The notes below the pieces were generated by a model. The model searched no databases. It worked only from the letters and a program-made list of their open reading frames with translations, and had not been told where the DNA came from. From the NCBI GenBank assembly GCA_009780515.1, contig WQZX01000003.1, positions 41,634 through 105,633 of the forward strand: a DNA stretch of 64,000 nucleotides, read 5' to 3'. Position numbers and translations under genes: made by a program. Numbering within the stretch: the stretch's first letter is position 1; every line of letters begins with the position of its first letter. Origin of the DNA: Nocardioidaceae bacterium. Its GTDB lineage: Bacteria; Actinomycetota; Actinomycetes; Propionibacteriales; Nocardioidaceae. Below, piece by piece: positions 8,053-16,904 of the stretch.

Positions 8053-8799
8053 ATGCGACGTCGTCTCCTCCTGCCGGCCGCTGTCGTGGCCCTCGTCGCC
8101 GCGACCGGGCTGGCGGGGTGCGGATCGGGCGCCTCGAAGCCGGCCGCGGCCGCGTCGACCTCCGCCGCGCCGTACGTCGACGTGCCGAGCGGCGTGCAGC
8201 TCACCGCGCCCGGCACCAAGCTCGGTCTCGGGGACGGTGCCGTCGTGGGCTGGCGTCCGCGCCAGGACACGGTCGCCGCGCTCAGCCTGCGGGTGGACCG
8301 GATCGAGCGCACGACCTTCGACCAGTCGTTCAAGGGCTGGCAGATCAGCTCCTCGCTGGCCGCCACCACGCCGTACTTCGCGCGGGTGACGGCGACGAAC
8401 GTCTCCAAGACCGACCTGGGCGGCATCCCCGTGCAGCTGTGGGGCGAGGACGACGCCGGCCGGCTCGTGTCGGGCCAGCCGTTCGACAAGCGCACCTTCG
8501 CGCCGTGCCACCCGACCGTGCTGCCCAAGCCGTTCAAGCCCGGCGACCACGTGGACCTCTGCTTCGTCTACCTGATCTCGCCCGGCCACGACCTGACCTC
8601 GGTCGCCTTCGAGCCGCCGTCCACCGACGGGCAGCTGGCACCGATCACGTGGTCCGGCCCGATCAGCACCAAGGTCGAGCCGCCCGCGCAGGCCACGACG
8701 TCGCCGTCGTCGAGGTCGACCGCCAAGGGCTCCGGCAAGGCGTCGGGCAAGACGTCCGGCAAGTCGGCTGGCAAGAAGTCCGCGAAGGCGAAGAAGTGA
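8053..8799 (+). CDS. Lipoprotein of unknown function
   Basis: 248 aa. The N-terminus has a signal peptide with the lipobox LAGC (VVALVAATGLAGCGSGASK), so the mature protein should be anchored at Cys about residue 23. The central region resembles the immunoglobulin-like DUF4352 type of extracellular domain (TPYFARVTATNVSKTDLGGI), though this is only a loose impression. The C-terminus is a Lys/Ser/Gly-rich tail (SGKASGKTSGKSAGKKSAK). Its TGA overlaps the dus GTG (8796-8799), so the pair is probably translationally coupled. Confidence 0.75.
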   Translation: MRRRLLLPAAVVALVAATGLAGCGSGASKPAAAASTSAAPYVDVPSGVQLTAPGTKLGLGDGAVVGWRPRQDTVAALSLRVDRIERTTFDQSFKGWQISSSLAATTPYFARVTATNVSKTDLGGIPVQLWGEDDAGRLVSGQPFDKRTFAPCHPTVLPKPFKPGDHVDLCFVYLISPGHDLTSVAFEPPSTDGQLAPITWSGPISTKVEPPAQATTSPSSRSTAKGSGKASGKTSGKSAGKKSAKAKK

Positions 8800-9929
8800 C
8801 GCTGCGGCTCGGGTCGCTCGAGGTCGCGACCCCGGTCGTCCTCGCGCCGATGGCAGGCGTCACGAACGCGGCCTTCCGGCGGCTCTGCGCCGAGCACGGC
8901 GCGGGACTGTACGTCTGCGAGATGATCACCAGCCGCGGGCTCGTCGAGGGCGACGAGACCACCCGCCGGATGCTGGTCTTCGACGAGCTCGAGGAGATCC
9001 GCTCGGTCCAGCTCTACGGCACCGATCCGACGTACGTCGGCAAGGCGGTCTCGATCCTGTGCGAGGAGTTCGGGGTCCGCCACGTCGACCTGAACTTCGG
9101 CTGTCCGGTCCCGAAGGTCACGCGCAAGGGCGGAGGCGGCGCGCTGCCCTGGAAGCGCGGTCTGCTCGGCCGCATCCTGGAGCAGGCGGTCGCCGCCGCC
9201 GCGCCGTACGACGTGCCGGTGACGATGAAGACCCGCAAGGGCATCGACGACGACCACCTGACCTATCTCGACGCCGGCCGGATCGCGCAGGAGGCGGGCT
9301 GCGCGGCGATCGCGCTGCACGGTCGCACCGTCGCGCAGGCCTACTCCGGCGAGGCCGACTGGGACGCCATCGCCGCCCTCAAGCGGAGCGTCGACATCCC
9401 GGTGCTCGGCAACGGCGACATCTGGGAGGCGTCCGACGCGCTGCGGATGGTCGAGGAGACCGGTGTCGACGGCGTCGTGATCGGCCGCGGCTGCCTCGGT
9501 CGCCCGTGGCTCTTCGGCGACCTCGCCCGGGCCCTCGCGGCCGGCGGCGATGCCGACCGGATCACCCTGCCGACGCTCGGCGAGGTGACCGCGATGATGC
9601 GTCGCCACGCCGAGCTGCTCAGCGAGCACATGGGCGAGGAGCGGGGCTGCAAGGAGTTCCGCAAGCACGTCACCTGGTACCTCAAGGGGTTCCCGGCCGG
9701 CGGCGACATGCGCCGCAGCCTCGGGCTCATCGACTCCCTCGCCACGCTCGACCGGCTGCTCGCCGACCTCGACCCCGCTGCGCCGTTCCCGGTGTCGGAG
9801 CTGGGCGCTCCGCGCGGCCGCCAGGGTGCACCGCGCGCCCGCGTCGCGCTGCCCGACGGATGGCTCGACGAGACCGACGGATCGCGCATCCACCTCACCG
9901 AGGACGCCGACGAGACGACGGGCGGGTGA
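8796..9929 (+). CDS. dus: tRNA-dihydrouridine synthase
   Basis: 377 aa from the GTG that overlaps the preceding stop. The FMN TIM-barrel signatures are complete: VVLAPMAGVTNAAFRRLC at the N-terminus, DLNFGCPVPKVTRKGGG with the catalytic Cys, the phosphate-binding LGNGDIWEASDA and GRGCLGRPWLFG. The C-terminal helical domain follows (CKEFRKHVTWYLKG). It reduces uridines in tRNA D-loops using NADPH. Its position between glyS and dgt agrees with other actinobacterial genomes. Confidence 0.95.
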   Translation: MTLRLGSLEVATPVVLAPMAGVTNAAFRRLCAEHGAGLYVCEMITSRGLVEGDETTRRMLVFDELEEIRSVQLYGTDPTYVGKAVSILCEEFGVRHVDLNFGCPVPKVTRKGGGGALPWKRGLLGRILEQAVAAAAPYDVPVTMKTRKGIDDDHLTYLDAGRIAQEAGCAAIALHGRTVAQAYSGEADWDAIAALKRSVDIPVLGNGDIWEASDALRMVEETGVDGVVIGRGCLGRPWLFGDLARALAAGGDADRITLPTLGEVTAMMRRHAELLSEHMGEERGCKEFRKHVTWYLKGFPAGGDMRRSLGLIDSLATLDRLLADLDPAAPFPVSELGAPRGRQGAPRARVALPDGWLDETDGSRIHLTEDADETTGG

Positions 9930-10100
9930 GCAGGAGCACGCGATTGGCACTTGTCCACGATTCGGTCATGGCCGAGTCGTGTGCGAGGGTCGATAACGGT
10001 ATCGGACGGCCGACAGGCTGAACGACGCACCGAGAGGCGCAGGACCGCACCCGGCCCGGGCCCGACGAGACAGCATCAGCAACAGCAAAGGAATCAGCGC

Positions 10101-10970
10101 GTGGCCAACAGCCACAAGCGGGAAACCGCGCGACGCATCAAGCCCAAGGCGGCGTTCATCGCCGGCCCGCTCGCCGTGCTGGCGACCGGTGCCGTGGTCG
10201 CCTTCGGGGTCATCGGCCACGGCGGCACCGACACGGTGGTCGCCGTCGACGGGGGAGCGGCCAACATCGGCTCCGCCGTACGACCGCAGACGATCTCGCG
10301 CAGCGAGCAGCGTCCGCCGCTGGAGCCCAAGCTGAGTCCTGCCGACCGCGCCATGCAGAGGTCGGCCGTCGCCAAGGCGATCCACGACGCCCGCGAGAAG
10401 CAGTGGACGACGACCGCCCTCAACCTGTGGACGCGCCCCGACCGCAAGGCCGCCGAGGTGGGCGAGGTCAAGACCAGCACCCACGTCCTGGTCACCGGCC
10501 GCGCGCTCGACGGCCGCCAGGAGATCGTGGTCGAGGGCCGGTCCCGCTGGGTCACCAAGGGCTATCTGTCCGCCAAGAAGCCGGCGACCAACCCCGCCGA
10601 CATGGCGCTCGACTTCAAGCCGTGCGGCGACATGAGCGTCACGAACGGCCTGGTCCCGGACATGGTCCGTGCGTACGAGGCCGTCTGCAACGCGTTCCCC
10701 GGCCAGGTCTCGACCTACTACGGCCTCGGCGACCGGCCCGAGCACAGCACCGGCCACGCCGTCGACGCGATGGTGTACGGCAACACCGACCTCGGCTACA
10801 AGATCGCCCAGTTCGTCCAGGCCCACGCCGCCGAGCTGAACATCTACGACATCATCTACCGCCAGCACATCTGGACGCCGGTCCGCGCCTCCGAGGGCTG
10901 GCGCCTGATGCCCGACCGCGGCAGCCCGACCGCCAACCACATGGATCACGTGCACTTCGGTGTGAACTGA
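10101..10970 (+). CDS. Secreted SH3 plus M15/ARB-07466-like C-terminal domain protein
   Basis: 289 aa from a GTG with AAAGGA upstream. A single signal-anchor (FIAGPLAVLATGAVVAFGVI) is followed by a low-complexity stretch and an SH3-like segment (LNLWTRPDRKAAEVGEVKTS through SRWVTKGYL). The C-terminal domain has PEHSTGHAVDAMVYGN and ends NHMDHVHFGVN, a zinc-peptidase-like arrangement related to D-Ala-D-Ala carboxypeptidases and to the ARB-07466-type domain. It probably binds or cleaves cell wall outside the cell. Catalytic competence is inferred, not shown. Confidence 0.75.
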   Translation: MANSHKRETARRIKPKAAFIAGPLAVLATGAVVAFGVIGHGGTDTVVAVDGGAANIGSAVRPQTISRSEQRPPLEPKLSPADRAMQRSAVAKAIHDAREKQWTTTALNLWTRPDRKAAEVGEVKTSTHVLVTGRALDGRQEIVVEGRSRWVTKGYLSAKKPATNPADMALDFKPCGDMSVTNGLVPDMVRAYEAVCNAFPGQVSTYYGLGDRPEHSTGHAVDAMVYGNTDLGYKIAQFVQAHAAELNIYDIIYRQHIWTPVRASEGWRLMPDRGSPTANHMDHVHFGVN

Positions 10971-11408
10971 CCGTCTGATCGACGTCGAGCGCGTCGTCGC
11001 GGACGCTCCGCTGGATTGGCGCGAGCGCGTCGCCGCGGTCGCTCCCTTGCCGGGCTTGCGGCTCTCGGCTCCTCCGGTCGCTGGCGCTCCCTTCGTCGCC
11101 TCGCCCCGCGCGCCCGGCCGCGGTCGCTGCGGCGCCGCGCTGCCACGCTCGCGGTCGAGGTGGTGCCTGATTGTTCGCCGTTGGCGGCCAGACGCTCCCT
11201 TGCCCGGCTTGGCCGTCTCGGTCGCTGCGGCGCCGCGCTGTGCCGGCGCAGTTCACCGCAGTCGAGGTGGGTGCCCGGTCGCTCGTTCCCGGCGGCCGGA
11301 CGTCGCCGTGGGTCTCGCTGCTGTCAGGGTCGGACGATCTGGTGGCGGTCGGGCGGTCTTGGCGGTGGTCGAGCCTGTCGAGACCCTTCGTCCACTAGGG
11401 TCGCGGGC
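10971..11408. other. Gene-free interval with imperfect direct repeats
   Basis: No convincing coding frame is seen in these 438 bp. A 22-bp repeat built on GGTCGCTGCGGCGCCGCG occurs at 11121-11142 and 11219-11240. A related segment with CGCTCCCTTGCC occurs near 11039 and 11192, and GTCGAGGTGG occurs twice. The end carries GGTCGAGCCTGTCGAGACC, a type of intergenic repeat common in this group. The dgt promoter lies at its right edge. Confidence 0.5.
11396..11401 (+). promoter_or_regulatory. Leaderless -10 element for dgt
   Basis: TAGGGT ends seven bases before the GTG at 11409, with no ribosome-binding site between, which suggests a leaderless transcript and decides the start. Confidence 0.5.
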
Positions 11409-12650
11409 GTGGACGCGGTGGAGGCTCTGTACGACGAGCACGCGCGGGAGCGGATCGTGCCGGAGGCGCCGAAGCGGGTGGATGCGCCTGAGCGGCTGCC
11501 GTTCGAGCGCGACCGGGCGCGCGTCGTCCATGCCGCCTCGTTCCGGCGGCTGGCGGCGAAGACGCAGGTGCTCGGGCCCTACAGCGACGACTTCGTCCGC
11601 AACCGGCTGACCCACAGCCTCGAGGTCGCGCAGATCGCGCGGGACCTGTCGCGCGCGCTCGGGTCGCACCCCGACATCGCCGAGACGGCGGCGCTCGCGC
11701 ACGACCTGGGACACCCGCCGTTCGGCCACAACGGCGAGCGGGTGCTGCACGAGCTGGCCGCGGCGTGCGGCGGGTTCGAGGGCAACGCGCAGACGCTGCG
11801 GCTGCTGACCCGGCTCGAGTCGAAGACGTCGTACGACGACGGGCGCTCGGCCGGCCTCAACCTGACCCGGGCGACCCTCGACGCCTGCACGAAGTACCCC
11901 TGGCGCCTGGGCGAGGGGCCCGACCCGGCCAGCCCGAAGTTCGGTGCGTACGCCGACGACGTGCCCGCCTTCGCATGGGCCCGCGAGGGGGCTCCCGAGC
12001 GCGAGCGCTGCGTCGAGGCGCAGATCATGGACCTCGCCGACGACGTCGCCTACTCCGTGCACGACGTCGAGGACGGCATCGTCGCCGGGAAGGTCCGGCT
12101 GCTCGGTCTCGACGAGGACGCGGTCCAGGAGACCGCGCGGTCCTGGTTCGGTGGCGCGGCCGAGCCGGCTGCGCTGACCGCCGCCCTCGAGCGGCTGCGC
12201 TCGATGGGCAGCTGGCCCACGTCGCCGTACGACCGAAGCCGGGGCAGCCACGCCGCCCTCAAGAACCTGACCAGCGACCTGATCGGCCGCTTCTGCGGGG
12301 CGGTCCAGCAGGCGACGTTCGCGCAGGGCGCCGGCCCGTTCGTCCGCTACGCGACCGGCCTCGTCGTACCGGACGAGACCTGGGCGGAGATCACGCTCCT
12401 GAAGTCCGTGGCGGCCCACTACGTGATGCAGGACAGCGACCGGATCGCCGCCCAGTCGCGCCAGCGCGAGCTGGTCGCCGAGCTGGTGGCGGCGATCGCC
12501 GAACGGGGTGTGGACGCGCTCGCCGAGGCCTTCCGCGCCGACTGGTCGGCCGCGTCCGGCGACGCCGACCGGCTGCGCGTCGTCATCGACCAGGTCGCCT
12601 CGCTGACCGACGCCAGCGCGGTGGAGTGGCACCGCCGCCTCTGCGGCTGA
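11409..12650 (+). CDS. dgt: Deoxyguanosinetriphosphate triphosphohydrolase-like protein
   Basis: 413 aa. The HD-domain metal ligands are visible: LTHSLEVAQIARDLSR (H), ALAHDLGHPPFGHNGER (HD) and a downstream Asp in MDLADDVAYSVHDVEDG. The family converts dGTP or other dNTPs to nucleoside and triphosphate, which limits dNTP pools and can restrict phages. The frame is open upstream to 11016, but that stretch is repetitive intergenic DNA, so the leaderless GTG is preferred. It lies upstream of dnaG, a common actinobacterial arrangement, here separated by two - strand genes. Confidence 0.93.
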   Translation: MDAVEALYDEHARERIVPEAPKRVDAPERLPFERDRARVVHAASFRRLAAKTQVLGPYSDDFVRNRLTHSLEVAQIARDLSRALGSHPDIAETAALAHDLGHPPFGHNGERVLHELAAACGGFEGNAQTLRLLTRLESKTSYDDGRSAGLNLTRATLDACTKYPWRLGEGPDPASPKFGAYADDVPAFAWAREGAPERERCVEAQIMDLADDVAYSVHDVEDGIVAGKVRLLGLDEDAVQETARSWFGGAAEPAALTAALERLRSMGSWPTSPYDRSRGSHAALKNLTSDLIGRFCGAVQQATFAQGAGPFVRYATGLVVPDETWAEITLLKSVAAHYVMQDSDRIAAQSRQRELVAELVAAIAERGVDALAEAFRADWSAASGDADRLRVVIDQVASLTDASAVEWHRRLCG

Positions 12651-12729
12651 CCGACCCGCCGAAAGGCAGAACCGGTCGCCGGCTCCCGGGGGAGCGGCGA
12701 CCGGCTCGTCGTGCCGTGCGGTCGGGCGA

Positions 12730-13644
12730 TCAACCGGTGACCGGGGCCTTGGTGTGGATCGGGTGCGGGACCGGTGCCTGCGACTTCGGGCCGGGCTTCG
12801 GCTTCGACGCAGACCTGACGTTGCCGCACGTGGCCGAGGTGACCACGAGCTGCTGCTGGCCCAGAATGTCGACGTAGAGCCCGTCGACGGTGAAGGTCCC
12901 GTTGGCGTTCTGCGTCTGCTTGTTGAGCGTGACGGTGAGGACACCGGGGATCGAGACCGAGCTGTTCGGGGCCGTGCCGATGCTGCTCGGCAGGCCGAGG
13001 AGCCGCAGGCCGGTGACCTGCACCGACCCGGTCTTGCCGGTGCACCTGGTGGTGATCGCGCCGACGTGGACCAGGCCGACCTTGCCGGACAGGGCGTCGC
13101 AGAGCCCACCGAGCTGTGCGGGCAGCAGGTTGTTGAGGTTGAGTCCGCCGACGGCGCTCAGGTCGATGCCGGTCGAGCCGGTGACCTGGTTGAGGGCGCT
13201 GGAGAGGTTGCCGGTCAGCCCGCTCAGGGCGTTGTTGACCTGGGTCAGCGACACGCTGTTGAGGGCGGTGCAGGCCGGCTTCAGCTGCGTGGTGAGCGTG
13301 GACAGCGGGCCGGTCAGCTGGCCGAGCAGGCTGCCGCCGACGTCGAGGTTCGTGACGTCGGCCTCCGCGGCGCCGTTCTGAGCCTGGGCGTCGACGAGGC
13401 CGCCGCTCAGCAGCGGGTTGCTCGGCAGCGAGACCAGCGAGTCCTTGACCAGCTTGCCAGTGGTCGAGGTGACCGTCGGGGTCGCCTGGACCGGGATCAG
13501 GCCGGTCGCCTCGAGGCCGTACGCCGACGAGGGCGAGCCGGCCGCCTCGCTGGATGACGCACCACCGATGAGGGCGACGGACGCTCCGGCTGCCACCAGT
13601 GCGAGCGCGCCACCGGCAGCCGCGAATCGTCGCTTGAGCTTCAT
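12730..13644 (-). CDS. Secreted choice-of-anchor P-like family protein
   Basis: 304 aa from MKLKRRFAAAGGALALVAAG, with an AAGGGGA ribosome site before the ATG. The signal peptide is followed by SSAYGLEATGLIPVQATPTV and repeated Val/Leu/Thr-rich segments, as in secreted actinobacterial proteins annotated choice-of-anchor P family. The tail is Pro/Lys rich. Two Cys near the middle may form disulfides. No enzymatic motif is seen, and a surface or extracellular structural role is likely but unproven. It is followed on the same strand, upstream, by an L,D-transpeptidase. Confidence 0.65.
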   Translation of the reverse strand: MKLKRRFAAAGGALALVAAGASVALIGGASSSEAAGSPSSAYGLEATGLIPVQATPTVTSTTGKLVKDSLVSLPSNPLLSGGLVDAQAQNGAAEADVTNLDVGGSLLGQLTGPLSTLTTQLKPACTALNSVSLTQVNNALSGLTGNLSSALNQVTGSTGIDLSAVGGLNLNNLLPAQLGGLCDALSGKVGLVHVGAITTRCTGKTGSVQVTGLRLLGLPSSIGTAPNSSVSIPGVLTVTLNKQTQNANGTFTVDGLYVDILGQQQLVVTSATCGNVRSASKPKPGPKSQAPVPHPIHTKAPVTG

Positions 13645-13709
13645 GGGATTCCCCTTTTTCTTCATCAGGTGCTGCACGGTTCGGGTCCTTGCCTTGGATC
13701 GGCGGGGGT

Positions 13710-14516
13710 TCAGGTCCTGGTGATCAGGACGGGCGTGCCGAGCGGGATCAGCCGCAGGCGGTCCAGCGCGTCGGCGGGCACCCGGATGCAGCCGTGCGAG
13801 ACGGCCTGCCCGAAGACGGAGGGGTCGGTCCAGCCGTGGATCGCCACCGTGCCGGGGCCTCCGCCGAAGCTGTCGAGGGTCCGGCTGTGGGTGCCGAGCG
13901 GCAGGATCACGGGGGAGAAGGTCTGGTTGTCGTCGACCAGCTGCCCGAGCAGGAAGGTCCGCCCGGTCGGCGTCGGCGTGCTCGGCGCACCCACGGCGAC
14001 CGACCAGGTCCCGATCTCGTTGTCATCCTTGAACAGGTCGAGCGTGCGCGTCGCGAGGTGCACCTGGATCTGGTACGGCGTCGTGGCCGACCTGACCTTC
14101 GAGGCCTGGAGCCAGCCGGTGGAGCCGTCGGGACGCGACGGCAGCAGGACCCGTAGCCAGCCGCCGGCGTGCGCGATGACCGGCAGCCAGGTGGGGCCGA
14201 ACTCCTTCGGCCTGACCTTGGCGAACGGGTGGCCCGACGGGCTGTCGAAGAGCGCCGTGGTGTGGCGTGGGTGGACCACGGTGCCGTTGGGCGCCATCCT
14301 CTGGTCGTGGTCGATCGGCACGCGGTGGAGCCTGGTGTCGGTGGTGCTGGCGGTCAGCTTGCCGAGGTGCACCGGGACCGGTGCCGACACCGGTGTGGTG
14401 TCGGCGGTCCGGTGGAGCTGCTTGATGCCGACGATCAGGCCCGCGCAGGCGAGCAGCGCGATGACCAGGGCGATGGGCCACGAGGAGCGCGACGGGGCCG
14501 ACAGCTGGTCGTTCAT
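13710..14516 (-). CDS. L,D-transpeptidase (YkuD), membrane anchored
   Basis: 268 aa. An N-terminal signal anchor (WPIALVIALLACAGLIVGI) is followed by a linker and then an SH3-like region with FGPTWLPVIAHAGGWLRVLL. The C-terminal YkuD catalytic domain has TVAIHGWTD and SHGCIRVPADALDRL, the conserved His and Cys. It cross-links peptidoglycan stems (3-3 bonds) or attaches proteins outside the membrane. It is transcribed divergently from dnaG. Confidence 0.92.
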   Translation of the reverse strand: MNDQLSAPSRSSWPIALVIALLACAGLIVGIKQLHRTADTTPVSAPVPVHLGKLTASTTDTRLHRVPIDHDQRMAPNGTVVHPRHTTALFDSPSGHPFAKVRPKEFGPTWLPVIAHAGGWLRVLLPSRPDGSTGWLQASKVRSATTPYQIQVHLATRTLDLFKDDNEIGTWSVAVGAPSTPTPTGRTFLLGQLVDDNQTFSPVILPLGTHSRTLDSFGGGPGTVAIHGWTDPSVFGQAVSHGCIRVPADALDRLRLIPLGTPVLITRT

Positions 14517-14682
14517 GCTCTCCTCCCGGGAACTCGCGGACCCGCCCTGAGCACGCTCCCGGTGCGATCAACGACCCAACGTGTGCGACGTCACGCTCGA
14601 ATCAGGACCCCGCCGTGCGCAACTGGCCAGGAACCGGCCACCTGGGCTGTGGAGCAGGCGTACGCGCGCCGGGGGTCTCGCC

Positions 14683-14688
14683 TAGGAT
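14683..14688 (+). promoter_or_regulatory. Leaderless -10 element for dnaG
   Basis: TAGGAT ends seven bases before the GTG start at 14696; no ribosome-binding site lies between. This supports the chosen start. Confidence 0.5.
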
Positions 14689-14695
14689 CGCTGAC

Positions 14696-16570
14696 GTGGC
14701 CGGCCGGATCCGTGAGGAGGACATCGCAGCGGTCCGGGAGAAGGCCCGGATCGACGATGTCGTGTCGGCGTACGTCACGCTCCGCAACGCCGGCGGCGGC
14801 TCCCAGAAGGGGCTGTGCCCCTTCCACGACGAGAAGTCCCCGTCCTTCCACGTCACCCCGGCAAGAAGCTTTTTCCATTGTTTCGGCTGCGGGGAGGGCG
14901 GCGACGTCTTCACCTTCTTGATGAAGATCGACGGGCTGACCTTCACCGAGGCGGTCGAGCGGCTCGCGGACAAGACCGGGATCATGCTGCGCCGCGAGGA
15001 GGACGGCTTCCGCGACGACCGGCCGAAGGGTCCGCCGCGGAGGCGACTGATCGAGGCGCACATCGCCGCCCAGGAGTGGTACGCCGAGCAGCTCGGCTCG
15101 CCGGACGCGGTCGTCGCGCGACGGTTCCTCGACGAGCGCGGCTTCGATCGCGCCGCTGCGCTGAAGTTCGGCATCGGCTTCGCGCCCCGCGGTGGGCGCG
15201 ACCTCCACGACCACCTGCGGGGGCGGGGCTTCTCCAAGGAGGAGCTCACCGTCGGCGGCCTGATCGGGCCGTCCGGCTACGACAAGTTCCGCGGCCGCCT
15301 GCTCTGGCCGATCCGGGAGACCTCCGGTGAGACGATCGGCTTCGGCGCACGGCGGCTCTTCGACGACGACCGGATCGAGGCCAAGTACCTCAACACCGCC
15401 GAGACGCCCATCTACAAGAAGAGCCAGGTCCTCTACGGCATCGACCTGGCCCGCCGGGAGATGGCGCGCACCTCCCAGGCCGTGGTGGTCGAGGGCTACA
15501 CCGACGTGATGGCCTGCCACCTATCCGGCGTCGGCACCGCGGTCGCGACCTGCGGCACTGCCTTCGGCGACGACCACGCCCGCGTCGTACGCCGCTTCAT
15601 CGACGACCACGACGAGTCCCGCGGCGAGGTGATCTTCACCTTCGACGGCGACGCGGCCGGCCAGAAGGCCGCGCTGAAGGCCTTCCAGGGCGACCAGCGC
15701 TTCGTCGCCCAGACCTACATCTCGGTCGCGCCCGACGGCCAGGACCCGTGCGAGCTGCGGATCAACGCGGGGGAGGACGCGGTCCGCCAGCTGATCGCCG
15801 ACCGCCGCCCGCTCTACCGCTTCGCGCTCGAGTCCGAGGTCAACCGCTACGACCTCGACCGCGCCGACGGCCGCATCGACGCGCTGCGCGCCGGCGCCCG
15901 CCTCGTCGCGAGTGTCCGCGACCGCGCGAAGGTCGAGGCGTTCGCCCGCGAGCTGGCGTCCCTGGTCGGCGTCGACCCCGACCAGGCGCACGCCGAGGTA
16001 CGACGAGCGGCCAGCCGTCCGCGCACGGCCCCGCCCGAGCAGCGTCGTACCACCCCTGCCGAGGCGCCCGAGCGCCCCGAGGCCCCGCCGATGCCCGACC
16101 TGCGCGACCCGAGGTTCGCGGTGGAGCGCGAGACGCTCAAGGTCGTGCTGCAGCACCCGATCGCGATCGGCCGCACCACCGCGCAGGTCACTCCGGCCGA
16201 CTTCACGCACCCAGTCTACCGCGCCGTCTGGGAGCTGGTCGCCGCCGCGGGCGGCCCGGCCGCCGGCAACGGCGATCCCGGCTGGGGGGCGCGCATCCGC
16301 GACGCGGCCGGCGACCCCGTCGTCGCCGGGGCCGTCAGCGCGCTCGCCGTCGAACCGCTGCCCACCTCCCGCGAAATCGACGCGGCGTACGTCGGCGAGC
16401 ACGTCTTCCGCCTCCTCGAGCTGACCGCCCAGCGGCGCATCGCAGACGTCAGCTCGCGGCTGCGTCGTACCGACCCCGCCAGCCCCGAGGCGACGTCCCT
16501 CTTCGCCGAGCTGGCCTCGCTCGAGCAGGGGCGTCGTACTCTCCGCGACCGCATCGTCGGTGCCCCCTGA
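14696..16570 (+). CDS. dnaG: DNA primase
   Basis: 624 aa. The N-terminal zinc finger is complete (LCPFHDEKSPSFHVTP, then FHCFGCGEGGDV). The TOPRIM core shows VVVEGYTDVMACHLSG and FTFDGDAAGQKAALKAF with the acidic metal ligands. The C-terminal helicase-binding helical domain follows a Pro-rich linker around residues 440-465. It synthesises RNA primers for the replication fork. The leaderless GTG is chosen over an upstream open frame without protein character. Confidence 0.96.
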   Translation: MAGRIREEDIAAVREKARIDDVVSAYVTLRNAGGGSQKGLCPFHDEKSPSFHVTPARSFFHCFGCGEGGDVFTFLMKIDGLTFTEAVERLADKTGIMLRREEDGFRDDRPKGPPRRRLIEAHIAAQEWYAEQLGSPDAVVARRFLDERGFDRAAALKFGIGFAPRGGRDLHDHLRGRGFSKEELTVGGLIGPSGYDKFRGRLLWPIRETSGETIGFGARRLFDDDRIEAKYLNTAETPIYKKSQVLYGIDLARREMARTSQAVVVEGYTDVMACHLSGVGTAVATCGTAFGDDHARVVRRFIDDHDESRGEVIFTFDGDAAGQKAALKAFQGDQRFVAQTYISVAPDGQDPCELRINAGEDAVRQLIADRRPLYRFALESEVNRYDLDRADGRIDALRAGARLVASVRDRAKVEAFARELASLVGVDPDQAHAEVRRAASRPRTAPPEQRRTTPAEAPERPEAPPMPDLRDPRFAVERETLKVVLQHPIAIGRTTAQVTPADFTHPVYRAVWELVAAAGGPAAGNGDPGWGARIRDAAGDPVVAGAVSALAVEPLPTSREIDAAYVGEHVFRLLELTAQRRIADVSSRLRRTDPASPEATSLFAELASLEQGRRTLRDRIVGAP

Positions 16571-16653
16571 CGCCACGGGCCGCCCGATTTCTGCGGCCGT
16601 CCCCGCCCTTGCTAATGTTTGCGGGCACTCGGCCGTAGGGCCGGGCGGCGCAT

Positions 16654-16726
16654 TCCCCCGTAGCTCAACTGGCAGAGCATTCGACTGTTAATCGAAGGGT
16701 TACTGGTTCGAGTCCAGTCGGGGGAG
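16654..16726 (+). tRNA. tRNA-Asn (GTT)
   Basis: A 73-nt cloverleaf with acceptor TCCCCCG/CGGGGGA, D-arm CTCAACTGGCAGAG, anticodon loop CTGTTAA giving GTT, and T-arm CTGGTTCGAGTCCAG. A TAATGT -10-like element is present at about 16613. CCA is not encoded. Confidence 0.95.
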
Positions 16727-16732
16727 CAGAGA

Positions 16733-16770
16733 AACCCCCGTTGACCTGCGAAGACAGGTCGACGGGGGTT
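16733..16770 (+). terminator. Terminator hairpin after tRNA-Asn
   Basis: AACCCCCG and CGGGGGTT pair, with an inner GACCTG/CAGGTC stem and a short CGAAGA loop. It starts a few bases after the tRNA. The T-tract is weak, as usual in high-GC genomes. Confidence 0.7.
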
Positions 16771-16904
16771 CTGCTTCCACGAGTGGCCGCGCCTTCCCCA
16801 CCACCTCGAATGCCCGCGGGGAGCCGGACGCGCCCCGGCTCGGATGCGGCCTGGCTCACAGTCCGTGGGTAATCTGTGCCGACTCATGTGGCGGAGGAGT
16901 GTCC

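Noticed and set aside
6543..8537. 664-codon - strand frame across glyS
   Set aside because: A high-GC antisense shadow; the + strand has complete class II tRNA ligase motifs.
11016..11408. N-terminal extension of dgt
   Set aside because: The sequence is repetitive spacer without protein character; a leaderless GTG follows at 11409.
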